Assembly (NCBI GenBank): GCA_014377495.1
Contig: JACMPN010000173.1
Coordinates: 1-5,743, forward strand
Length of the DNA: 5,743 nt
Source of the DNA: Candidatus Sericytochromatia bacterium
Lineage (GTDB): Bacteria > Cyanobacteriota > Sericytochromatia > JACMPN01
Direction of reading: 5' to 3'
Below are positions 1 to 4,944 of the stretch, piece after piece. The notes beneath the pieces are model-generated. The model worked only from the letters and a program-made list of their open reading frames with translations. It was not told the DNA's origin and ran no database searches. A program made the position numbers and the translations under genes. Each line of letters begins with the position of its first letter. The first letter of the stretch is position 1.

Positions 1-45
1 ATCCTCACCAACCGCCCCTCAGGCCGGACACATCGTCTTCGCCCC
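1..45 (+). repeat. Interspersed ~55-bp repeat, copy R1 (left end cut by the window)
   Basis: This is the right-hand 45 bases of a repeat seen twice more, at 1681-1735 and 5209-5263. It matches R2 at about 39 of 45 positions by eye, and all copies end in CTTTGCCCC or CTTCGCCCC. The copy ends exactly where TAA and the snap-back element M1 begin. A reading frame stays open through the copies, but the differences between them show no third-position bias, so I treat it as a non-coding repeat. Its origin is unknown. Confidence 0.75.
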
Positions 46-48
46 TAA

Positions 49-205
49 GGGGCTGTCTAAAATTAATTGCCCATTTTGACGAGGGGTTGCCTGAGAGCAG
101 CTTGGACGGGCCGAGTGCTAGGAGACACCTAACGACAGGTCCTGATGGACCTTAGGCAGGTTCGACAACGCAATCGGGCTGACCAAGTTGTTCTCAGACA
201 ACCCC
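49..205. mobile_element. MITE-like snap-back element M1 (157 bp) with TAA on both sides
   Basis: The left end reads GGGGCTGTCT and the right end, reverse-complemented, reads GGGGTTGTCT, so 9 of 10 terminal bases match. Weaker complementarity continues inward, for example TGCCTGAG near 89 against CTTAGGCA near 150-157. The element is directly flanked by TAA at 46-48 and 206-208, as expected for a 3-bp target duplication. It contains no convincing ORF. Terminal inverted repeats with a TNA-type duplication and no transposase suggest a non-autonomous element, perhaps mobilised by an IS5-family (IS1031-type) transposase; that link rests on family knowledge, not on a match. A structured RNA or a folded recombination site are alternatives. 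Confidence 0.5.
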
Positions 206-241
206 TAAACGTCGCTCCGCCGGGCAGACCCTCGTCCCGCC

Positions 242-346
242 GACGTGTCGATTTTTTGTTGGCAGATCGACACGTCTCGCCGATGTGTCGATGTCATCGA
301 CATGTCCGCACGATCCGTCGATCGCGCCGCATCACAATCGACAGGT
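242..346. repeat. TGTCGA hairpin array, copy A (downstream of fic)
   Basis: Three dyads built on TGTCGA/TCGACA lie in a row. The first is GACGTGTCGAT at 242-252 with its perfect complement at 266-276. The second is TGTCGATG-T-CATCGACA around 286-302. The third pairs 313-322 with 337-346 imperfectly. Bases 266-346 are repeated in direct orientation at 1533-1613 on the other side of fic; in the last 53 bases the two copies differ at only three positions. The array starts 13 bases past the fic stop codon. It could be a paired transcript end, a protein-binding array, or a recombination repeat; the sequence does not decide. Confidence 0.7.
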
Positions 347-359
347 CAGGTCGGAGGAC

Positions 360-1439
360 TCATTGGATCAGCAAGGCATAGAACGGCACGTTCAGGTAGT
401 AGGTTTCGCGCCCACGCCGGTGGGCCTGCAAAATGCCGATGCGCTCCAACTCCTGTAAGTACCGTGATGCGGTTTGACGTTTGGCGATCCCGGCGGTTTC
501 CAGGACCCGGATTTTGCAGTACGGCTGTTCAAACAGGATCTCGACCAGGTCTTTGCTGTAGATCCCGGGCAACTCCGTACGGACGCGTTCCGTCACTTGG
601 GCCATGAGCCCCCTGATGGCCAGGATCCGGTCACGGGTGATCAGGGCGGTCACTTCGACTGCCTGGAGGATGTACAGCAGCCACCCTTCCCAATCGCCAG
701 CCTCGGTCACGCGCTGCAACCCCTCGTAGTAGGCGACCTTATGCTCGATGATATAGCGACTGAGATAGAGGATCGGCAGCAGGAGCAGTTGCTGATCGAT
801 GAGATAGAGAATGTTCAAGATGCGGCCCGTCCGACCGTTGCCATCCGCAAAGGGGTGAATCGCCTCGAACTGGTAATGCATGACCGCAAGCTTGACCAAT
901 GGATCCAGATCATCGTCGGCGTGGATGAACGCTTCCAGATTGGCCAATTTGTCGCGGATCAGCGCCTCGCCTTCGGGCGGCGTGTAAACCACCTCACCGC
1001 CACTCTTCCCGACCTTGGTACCAGGCAGGCGCCGTACCGCCATGCCCGTGCCTTTCACTTGGCTGGCAATGTCCTCAAACAGCCGGGTACTGAGCGGGCG
1101 ACCCTCCTTGAGACTGACGAACCCAAACCAGAGCGCATGGTTGTAGTGCAGGACTTCCTTGGTCGCCTGGTTGGCAGCCAGGTTGTCGTCGGCAAAGGCG
1201 TGGTAGAGATCGTCATTGGTGGTGACGATGTTTTCGATCTCGGACGACTGCTTGGCTTCTTGGAGCAGCAACGTGCTCAGCAACACGGTTTGGTTTGGGA
1301 GCAGGTCACCCGCCCGCTTCAGCTCGGCCAATGCCCGATTGGCAGCAATGGCTTTCTTCAGGACGGCTTTCGTTTCCAATTCGACCCGCGGCGGCAGGGC
1401 AGGCAGATCGTTGTAGGGCTGGTCGCGGTCAAAGGTCAT
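360..1439 (-). CDS. fic: Fic-domain protein AMP-transferase (class II, SoFic-like, with C-terminal winged helix)
   Basis: This 359-residue protein would transfer AMP (or a related nucleotide moiety) from a nucleotide cofactor to hydroxyl side chains of target proteins in the cytoplasm. The catalytic motif HPFADGNGRTGR lies at residues 195-206, with the catalytic His195, metal-binding Asp199 and phosphate-binding Arg203/Arg206. An inhibitory motif S-x-x-x-E-N is at 65-70 (SSEIEN, Glu69), placing it in the class where the inhibitory helix is on the same polypeptide, N-terminal to the Fic core. Residues ~1-75 look like the Fic N-terminal domain. Residues ~290-355 form a predicted winged helix, including RQTASRYLQELERIGIL. 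Length and layout fit Shewanella-type Fic proteins. I chose the ATG at 1439 because GAGG lies about 7 bases before it; an in-frame ATG at 1478 would add 13 unlikely residues. The gene looks intact and stands alone, flanked by hairpin arrays A and B. Its targets are not known. Confidence 0.93.
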   Translation of the reverse strand: MTFDRDQPYNDLPALPPRVELETKAVLKKAIAANRALAELKRAGDLLPNQTVLLSTLLLQEAKQSSEIENIVTTNDDLYHAFADDNLAANQATKEVLHYNHALWFGFVSLKEGRPLSTRLFEDIASQVKGTGMAVRRLPGTKVGKSGGEVVYTPPEGEALIRDKLANLEAFIHADDDLDPLVKLAVMHYQFEAIHPFADGNGRTGRILNILYLIDQQLLLLPILYLSRYIIEHKVAYYEGLQRVTEAGDWEGWLLYILQAVEVTALITRDRILAIRGLMAQVTERVRTELPGIYSKDLVEILFEQPYCKIRVLETAGIAKRQTASRYLQELERIGILQAHRRGRETYYLNVPFYALLIQ

Positions 1440-1532
1440 CGCTCGCCTCGTGTCTCCATGCGCCCGGTCCGGGCCCACCCGAGGGCCGGCCGCCCGGTGT
1501 CCCCGGCCAATATGTCGAAAATCAGCTTGAAA
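1440..1532 (-). other. fic leader and presumed promoter region
   Basis: This GC-rich stretch lies between the fic start and hairpin array B. On the minus strand the ribosome site GAGGCGAGCG immediately precedes the ATG. I see no convincing -35/-10 pair. The fic promoter may lie here or within the hairpin array upstream (1533-1613), in which case the dyads could act as operators; this is inference. Confidence 0.35.
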
Positions 1533-1613
1533 ATCGACACATCCCCAGCATACGTCGATTTCATCGACCTGTCCGCACGACCTGTCGATCGCGCCGCATC
1601 ACAATCGACAGGT
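1533..1613. repeat. TGTCGA hairpin array, copy B (upstream of fic)
   Basis: This is a direct repeat of 266-346, 1267 bases away and upstream of fic. It keeps the same dyads while differing in sequence. GTCGAT-TTC-ATCGAC (1555-1569) replaces the 8-bp dyad of copy A. The last dyad is perfect here: ACCTGTCGAT at 1580-1589 pairs with ATCGACAGGT at 1604-1613 across 14 bases. A further weak dyad just to the left pairs ATGTCGA near 1512 with the TCGACACAT region near 1534. Its place about 95-175 bases upstream of the fic start would suit a regulatory role. Equally, two direct copies around one gene could be recombination substrates. Confidence 0.7.
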
Positions 1614-1680
1614 GAAGCGGTGTCAACGACGCTGGTTGATGGTGCCGACATCGGTATGCCGCACACGCCTGGCCCATGGC

Positions 1681-1735
1681 CGGACAAACAATCCTTGCAA
1701 TCCGCCCTTCAGGCCGGACACATCGTCTTTGCCCC
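1681..1735 (+). repeat. Interspersed ~55-bp repeat, copy R2
   Basis: The repeat runs from CGGACAAACAATCCTT to CTTTGCCCC. It matches R3 at about 48 of 55 positions and R1 at about 39 of the 45 shared positions. As with R1, the copy ends at a TAA followed by a snap-back element starting GGGGCTGTC. GCCCC-TAA-GGGGC forms a small perfect dyad across the junction. Similarity to R3 fades upstream of 1681. Confidence 0.75.
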
Positions 1736-1738
1736 TAA

Positions 1739-1933
1739 GGGGCTGTCAGATAATAACTGACCGAGACTGCGGTTCGAGGGGCTAGCGATGCTAGGCGCCG
1801 TGAGGAGGCGTACCCGGGGCGGTACGGCGACGACCGGCCCTGCCGAAACGAAGTGCAGGCCCCCCGGTGGTCGACAAGGGCAGCGTGACGCACATCGGAC
1901 CGCACACGACCGAAGTTATTGTTTGGCAGCCCC
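1739..1933. mobile_element. MITE-like snap-back element M2 (195 bp) with TAA on both sides
   Basis: The first 20 bases (1739-1758) match the reverse complement of the last 20 (1914-1933) at 17 positions. Complementarity continues inward with short gaps: the TGCGGTTCGA segment near 1769-1778 pairs with a TCGGACCGCA segment near 1898-1907. CGTACC/GGTACG at 1809-1814 and 1821-1826 forms an inner hairpin. TAA flanks both ends (1736-1738 and 1934-1936). Termini and flanks resemble M1, but the interiors have diverged and the lengths differ. I find no supported ORF. I interpret it as a non-autonomous miniature element; a large structured RNA or folded recombination site cannot be excluded. Confidence 0.55.
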
Positions 1934-2026
1934 TAAAGTCCAGCACTCACCGATCAGGACTGTTGGTGTGGATTCGGATCAAAGCGGGCACCCGCAGAGG
2001 CGCATGGTGAAGTCGGGACGGGCAAT

Positions 2027-2055
2027 TTGACTGAATTCTCCGGACGGTATATACC
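2027..2055 (+). promoter_or_regulatory. Predicted vapBC promoter
   Basis: TTGACT at 2027-2032 resembles a -35 box. TATACC at 2050-2055, 17 bases further on, resembles a -10 box; TATATA at 2048-2053 is an alternative with a 15-base gap. The -10 region lies inside the palindrome at 2044-2057, and the vapB GTG start follows 15 bases after this -10. No other candidate is visible between element M2 and vapB. Confidence 0.5.
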
Positions 2056-2057
2056 GT
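2044..2057. promoter_or_regulatory. Palindromic operator of vapBC
   Basis: ACGGTATATACCGT is a perfect 14-bp palindrome overlapping the predicted -10 box, 13 bases before the vapB start. VapB antitoxins of the AbrB/SpoVT fold bind such palindromes in their own promoters, usually more tightly with VapC bound, so this is the likely autoregulatory site. Confidence 0.65.
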
Positions 2058-2070
2058 TGGGGGGTGAGTC

Positions 2071-2301
2071 GTGGCGAAAGTAGCGAAGCTGTTCACCAAT
2101 GGCCGCAGCCAGGCCGTGCGCCTGCCGGCTGAATTCCGCTTTTCCGGCAAGGAAGTGCTCATCGAACGGGATGGCGACAAGGTCGTCCTCCGGCCCAAGC
2201 CTGACAGCTGGGGCGAGTTTTTCGGCCGCCCGGCCACGGTCCCGGCCGATTTTCTGTCCGATCGTCAGGATCCGCCGCCCGAGCAGCGGGACCTGTTTTA
2301 A
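2071..2301 (+). CDS. vapB: VapB-type antitoxin (AbrB/SpoVT swapped-hairpin family)
   Basis: This 76-residue protein is the labile DNA-binding antitoxin that neutralises the VapC nuclease and represses its own operon. Residues 1-45 (AKLFTNGRSQAVRLPAEFRF, then KEVLIERDGDKVVLRPK) are the typical swapped-hairpin DNA-binding domain with the hallmark NGRSQAVRLP. The tail (~46-76, WGEFFGRPATVPADFL...PPEQRDLF) is the acidic, aromatic toxin-binding extension that would thread into the VapC groove. It starts with GTG after a strong ribosome site (GGGGGTGA) 3 bases upstream on the spacing seen (GTGAGTC before GTG). Three bases separate its TAA from the vapC ATG, so the two are co-transcribed and probably translationally coupled. 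Length is normal for the family and nothing looks broken. Confidence 0.93.
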   Translation: MAKVAKLFTNGRSQAVRLPAEFRFSGKEVLIERDGDKVVLRPKPDSWGEFFGRPATVPADFLSDRQDPPPEQRDLF

Positions 2302-2304
2302 CCC

Positions 2305-2700
2305 ATGTGGCTGCTGGACACGCACATCTGCAGTTACATCCTGAAGCAGCGCCCGCCCAGTGTCCTGACACGGTTCACCGCAGTCGGGGCTGAGCACCTG
2401 GCGACCTCGACCGTGGTCCTGGGCGAATTGCTGTTCGGCTGTGCCCGTCATCCCGACGGTGAACGCATCCGGCGCGAGGTCGAGGATTTTGTCAGCCGCC
2501 TGCAGATTGTCACTTGGGACGAAGCGGCTGCACGTGCCTACGGTGACCTGCGGGCCCACCTCGAACGATCCGGCACCCCGGTCGGGGGCATGGACATGAT
2601 GATCGGGGCCCATGCGCTGGCACTGGGCGCCACGCTCGTCACCAACAACGTCCGGCACTTCGAGTGTATGCCCGGCCTGCAGCTGGAGAACTGGGTATAG
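2305..2700 (+). CDS. vapC: VapC-type PIN-domain ribonuclease toxin
   Basis: This 131-residue PIN-domain toxin is a metal-dependent endoribonuclease; VapC relatives cut initiator tRNA or other structured RNA and stop translation. The acidic active site is visible: Asp5 in MWLLDTH, Glu41 in STVVLGELLFG, Asp97 in GGMDMMIGAHAL, and the conserved polar position Asn115 in LVTNNVRHF. The length is standard. It follows vapB after 3 bases and ends 22 bases before the convergent hicB stop, with no clear terminator hairpin between them. A diverged copy of its last 26 codons is found at 3432-3512, so a second vapC once existed here. The toxin appears intact; its RNA target cannot be told from sequence. 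Confidence 0.94.
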   Translation: MWLLDTHICSYILKQRPPSVLTRFTAVGAEHLATSTVVLGELLFGCARHPDGERIRREVEDFVSRLQIVTWDEAAARAYGDLRAHLERSGTPVGGMDMMIGAHALALGATLVTNNVRHFECMPGLQLENWV

Positions 2701-2722
2701 CACCTGGATGATCGTCGCTGGC

Positions 2723-3115
2723 TCAAAGTTGAATGGCCGCTCGTGCCGCATCTGCAAGGAAGCCGGACCGGGTTTTGCCAAGCATGGCCGCTTTGGCATC
2801 GATCTCGGCGATCAGGTGCTCGTCGAGCGAGATATTGAGCCGGATCACCCGCCCTTTCGGTTGGGACACCCTGACCAGGAAGGGGATCGCATCACGGTTG
2901 TCGGGATCGGCCATGACGGTGTCCAGGCTGCTCGGTTGGGGAATGGGGTCGCCGTGTTCGGCCATGACTTCGGTATGACCGATCAATGCGGCCTCGGCCA
3001 TCCGATAGGCCTCATCCAAGGTCAATCCCGCCGTGATACACCCGGGGAAATCCGGAAAGTCCACGCCGTAATCGCTTTCCGGAATCTTGCGGAGCAAGGC
3101 AATGTAAGTGGCCAT
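2723..3115 (-). CDS. hicB: HicB-type antitoxin with C-terminal ribbon-helix-helix domain
   Basis: This 130-residue antitoxin binds the HicA RNase and represses the hicAB promoter. The N-terminal degenerate RNase-H-like HicB domain (about 1-65) carries the family signature YGVDFPDFPGCITAGLTLDEA at ~16-36 and the following helix MAEAALIGHTEVMAEHGDPIPQPS. After a linker, residues ~90-130 (VIRLNISLDEHL...AAMLGKTRSGFLADAAR) look like a ribbon-helix-helix DNA-binding domain, which many HicB proteins have. The ATG at 3115 has GGGAGG 4-5 bases upstream. It is second in the operon, 10 bases after hicA, in the usual toxin-first order. It appears complete and would bind the inverted repeat at 3344-3366. 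Confidence 0.93.
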   Translation of the reverse strand: MATYIALLRKIPESDYGVDFPDFPGCITAGLTLDEAYRMAEAALIGHTEVMAEHGDPIPQPSSLDTVMADPDNRDAIPFLVRVSQPKGRVIRLNISLDEHLIAEIDAKAAMLGKTRSGFLADAARAAIQL

Positions 3116-3125
3116 CGGGCCTCCC

Positions 3126-3320
3126 TCATTTCATCCCGGCCTGCCGGAGGATGCTGTTTGCCGTGCCTTTGGCAACTTCCCGGTTCGGATGCGGGATCGT
3201 CACGGTGCCCGGCTTGCTCGGGTGTCGGAAATGGTGATGGTCGCCCTTCACCCGGACCAGAAGCCAACCATCGGCCTGCACCATGTCGATGAGTTGCCGA
3301 CTACTGAACACAAGGCCCAT
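3126..3320 (-). CDS. hicA: HicA-type mRNA interferase toxin
   Basis: HicA proteins are small double-stranded-RNA-binding-fold RNases that cleave mRNA and tmRNA independently of the ribosome. This 64-residue protein has the full family pattern: SRQLIDMVQADGW at 7-19, then VKGDHHHFRHP at 24-34, where His28 is at the usual catalytic histidine position (most relatives have Ser-His, here Asp-His). The tail has TVTIPHPNREVAKGTANSIL at 39-58 and ends RQAGMK. The ATG at 3320 is preceded by AAGGGGA about 8 bases upstream. It is the first gene of the hicAB operon, with a promoter at 3343-3371. Nothing suggests inactivation. Confidence 0.93.
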   Translation of the reverse strand: MGLVFSSRQLIDMVQADGWLLVRVKGDHHHFRHPSKPGTVTIPHPNREVAKGTANSILRQAGMK

Positions 3321-3342
3321 GGGTCATCCCCTTGATGTCACG

Positions 3343-3371
3343 ATTTTACACAAGAAGTGTGTAAAAATCAA
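3343..3371 (-). promoter_or_regulatory. Predicted hicAB promoter
   Basis: Reading the minus strand, TTGATT (3371-3366) and TAAAAT (3348-3343) are separated by exactly 17 bases, a good sigma-70-type pair. TAAAAT lies about 22 bases before the hicA start codon. The inverted repeat at 3344-3366 fills the spacer and the -10 box, so repressor binding would block RNA polymerase. Confidence 0.65.
3344..3366. promoter_or_regulatory. Inverted-repeat operator of hicAB
   Basis: TTTTACACA (3344-3352) and TGTGTAAAA (3358-3366) are perfect 9-bp arms around AGAAG. The site covers the spacer and -10 box of the hicAB promoter. HicB proteins with ribbon-helix-helix domains bind such paired half-sites, so this is the likely autoregulatory operator. 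Confidence 0.7.
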
Positions 3372-3431
3372 CCCGGATGGCTGGAACATCGGGAGCGCAA
3401 CATCGCCGGTTAACCCGCCAGGGGCTCACGG

Positions 3432-3512
3432 GCCCTGGGCGCCACGCTCGTCACCAACCATGTCCGGCATTTTGAGCGCATGCCCGGCATGCAGTTGGAG
3501 ACCTGGGTATAG
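3432..3512 (+). pseudogene. vapC 3'-end remnant (last 26 codons)
   Basis: In frame this reads ALGATLVTNHVRHFERMPG and on to MQLETWV with TAG. It matches the last 26 residues of the intact VapC at 22 positions and its DNA at close to 88%. Traces of homology reach back to about 3420 (GGGGCTCACGGGC against GGGGCCCATGCGC) with small deletions. The catalytic N-terminal part is absent, so it is non-functional. Several differences are synonymous (CAC/CAT, TTC/TTT, CTG/TTG), which suggests the fragment came from a separately evolved vapC and not from a fresh copy of the neighbour. The conserved Asn of TNN is His here. Confidence 0.85.
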
Positions 3513-3663
3513 CGCCGAACCGTGCATGTTGGTTACACAGGGCCATTCCTTGCGCAGCATAGACCGTGCGCTGGCTCGCATCGATCGAGCGCCGCACATA
3601 CGGATTGCGGACAGCCGCTGGCTCGATGAGATCCACCGGACGTTGGATCATCGTCTCCAACAT
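3451..3663 (-). CDS. Short orphan ORF of unknown function, probably truncated
   Basis: I do not recognise this 70-codon frame. The first ~46 codons (MLETMIQRPVDLIEP, then AVRNPYVRRSIDASQRTVY) use mostly G/C third bases as the real genes do, and the ATG at 3663 has a strong GAGGGGG site about 4 bases upstream. From about 3512 leftwards the frame runs antisense through the vapC remnant, so the last ~20 residues are almost certainly not original and the gene was cut at that junction. It could be the start of a lost antitoxin or a chance frame in decayed DNA. Confidence 0.3.
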   Translation of the reverse strand: MLETMIQRPVDLIEPAAVRNPYVRRSIDASQRTVYAAQGMALCNQHARFGAIPRSPTACRACAQNAGHGW

Positions 3664-3789
3664 CACGTCCCCCTCAGCCATGACCGGGTGTCTATGCGCA
3701 TTCCTGTCGACCCATGATCGCAGGGCGCACGATGCCCATGATCTGTCCGCCATTGCGGAGCCGACTGGCAAAATGCCTGCCGGGCAACC

Positions 3790-3993
3790 GGCAGCGTGCT
3801 CATGGTCCGCATGCCGACCCATGACCCAGCCGGCCACGAGCAGCAAGGCATCAGGCCAGCCGTCGTTGTCGGCATTCCGGTGCCGCCGGTCCGTTACCCG
3901 ATGGTCATGGTGGTCCCTTTGACCAGCAAGACGGGCGGCTGGCAAACAGCGAACCCAACCCTTTACCCTGTGCTGCAGGCTGGCTCCGGCTAA
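3790..3993 (+). pseudogene. Truncated mazF/pemK-type toxin gene
   Basis: The frame GSVLMVRMPTHDPAGHEQQG and onward aligns without gaps with residues 9-75 of the intact MazF at the right end of the window (GDVAWAIFPEHVPGGHEQEG...). Shared blocks include GHEQ-G-RPAVVV, RYP, WQTANP and YP-LQAG-G. It stops at TAA (3991-3993) where the intact protein has GGLPRPSFVLLDQLRAID, so the last ~46 residues are lost. An ATG at 3773 with context like the intact gene's start (GGCAAAATGCC against GGGAAAGATGCC) is out of frame with this segment, so a frameshift also separates start and body. The predicted active-site Arg (GIRP) and Thr (PLTS) remain. Upstream sequence at ~3720-3772 may be an antitoxin remnant, but I cannot show it. 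Confidence 0.8.
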
Positions 3994-4054
3994 AAGAGCC
4001 GCCCCCAACTCGGAATAGCGCCGGGTTGTAAATTCTGCATGGCCTGAGCGTTTG

Positions 4055-4930
4055 TTAGGATTCGTCGCTTGGAGCAGGTGGTGGCATTGTCTTTGGGGCC
4101 TGCAGCCGTTTGCGGGCCTCTTTCAGCGGACTTTCGCCAGTGGCGACCGGCTTGCCGGTGGCGGCCTCGATATCCCTGCGTGCCTTGCCTGCGATGCCTC
4201 CGCCCTCCCGGGCCGTGGCTTCGTTTTGACGGAACCCCTGCGCATCCTTGGCTCGGGTGATTTCTGTGGTGGCAGCCTCGCCCAACTGCGTCAGCAGCAT
4301 TTCCATCGGGGTCATGTTGTCCCGCAGGTTCTCCCCCATTTTCAGGCCCTTCATCACCTTGTGATCGCTAGGCCTTTTGCCCACAGCCTGCTCGGCGATA
4401 ATGGCGGTCAGAATGCCGTATTCCCGGCCATCCTGCACGCCACGGGCCTTCCATTCATCGGTGAGACGTTGACGTTCCTGGATGCCGTCCAGGCGCAGCG
4501 CCACCAGTTCCTCCGGCATCCCCATGGCCCGGAATTGATCTTTGGCTCGGTTGATGGCCAACTCCGGATCCTGATCCTCCTGGATGCGCTCATAGCCGAC
4601 CTGGGCCAGCCAGAGCTTGAGCGGCTCAGCCTTGGGGGAAGGGACCGACTGGATGATCCGCAGCAACCCCTCCGGCGTGGCGCAGTCGGTCGCGCGCATC
4701 TTGCCGTCCGGCGCAAGGAATTTGAACTTTCGACAAACTGTCGAAAGTTGCCCCACACCGCCCTCTTTCTTCGCCTCCGCCGCATCACGCCGCTTGACCA
4801 CGGACCAATACTTGGACGGGTCGACGCTCCCGGTCAAGATGCCAATCACATCCACGACCGAGAACCATCGCTGACCCTCATGCAGGTCACTCCGGATGCC
4901 CACGCCTTCAAACGGAACCAGATCAGTCAT
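4055..4930 (-). CDS. Bro-N/DinD-type antirepressor-like protein
   Basis: This 291-residue protein belongs to the Bro-N (phage antirepressor) superfamily with the long C-terminal region seen in DinD-like proteins. Residues ~20-110 are the Bro-N domain: RWFSVVDVIGILTGS, KYWSVVKRR, then LAPDGKMRATDCATPEGLLRI at 72-92. The strongly conserved IQSVPSPKAEPLKLWLA (93-109), EDQDPELAINRA (118-129), LRLDGIQERQRLTDEW (145-160), NLRDNMTPMEM (201-211) and GGGIAGKARRDIE (243-255) follow. Such proteins occur on phages and genomic islands; DinD of E. coli is LexA-regulated and inhibits RecA. The role of this copy is unknown. The ATG at 4930 has AGAGGA about 10 bases upstream. The gene looks complete. A perfect inverted repeat lies in codons 61-69. 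Confidence 0.85.
   Translation of the reverse strand: MTDLVPFEGVGIRSDLHEGQRWFSVVDVIGILTGSVDPSKYWSVVKRRDAAEAKKEGGVGQLSTVCRKFKFLAPDGKMRATDCATPEGLLRIIQSVPSPKAEPLKLWLAQVGYERIQEDQDPELAINRAKDQFRAMGMPEELVALRLDGIQERQRLTDEWKARGVQDGREYGILTAIIAEQAVGKRPSDHKVMKGLKMGENLRDNMTPMEMLLTQLGEAATTEITRAKDAQGFRQNEATAREGGGIAGKARRDIEAATGKPVATGESPLKEARKRLQAPKTMPPPAPSDES
4725..4749. repeat. Perfect 11-bp inverted repeat inside the antirepressor gene
   Basis: AACTTTCGACA (4725-4735) and TGTCGAAAGTT (4739-4749) are perfect arms around AAC. The dyad spans codons 61-69 (QLSTVCRKF), about 180 bases into the gene. It shares TCGACA/TGTCGA with the hairpin arrays around fic. It may be a protein-binding site, an mRNA hairpin slowing translation, or a by-product of coding constraint. 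Confidence 0.8.
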
Positions 4931-4944
4931 GTCGCTGTGTCCTC

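Noticed and set aside
242..346. CRISPR array
   Set aside because: The TGTCGA units are short palindromes with irregular spacing and no constant repeat-spacer pattern; no cas gene is near.
474..1760. Long plus-strand open frame of 428 codons over the fic region
   Set aside because: It is antisense to fic, which has unmistakable catalytic motifs; high GC content opens long shadow frames. Its product has no recognisable domain.
1681..1760. Short coding tail (PDKQSLQ...QAGH...FAP) in the 55-bp repeats
   Set aside because: The frame is open in all copies, but differences between R2 and R3 fall at all codon positions without third-base bias, and no upstream coding homology is seen.
1..1936. Integron cassette array with attC sites
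   Set aside because: The two large hairpins lack the RYYYAAC and GTTRRRY core sites at matching positions, the genes do not share one orientation, and no integrase is present.
1954..2799. Minus-strand open frame of 281 codons opposite vapBC
   Set aside because: It lies antisense to two well-supported genes and across their promoter; it is a GC-driven shadow.
3980..4005. Terminator hairpin GGCTC...GAGCC
   Set aside because: The stem is only 5 bp with a 9-base loop and no T-run follows on either strand.
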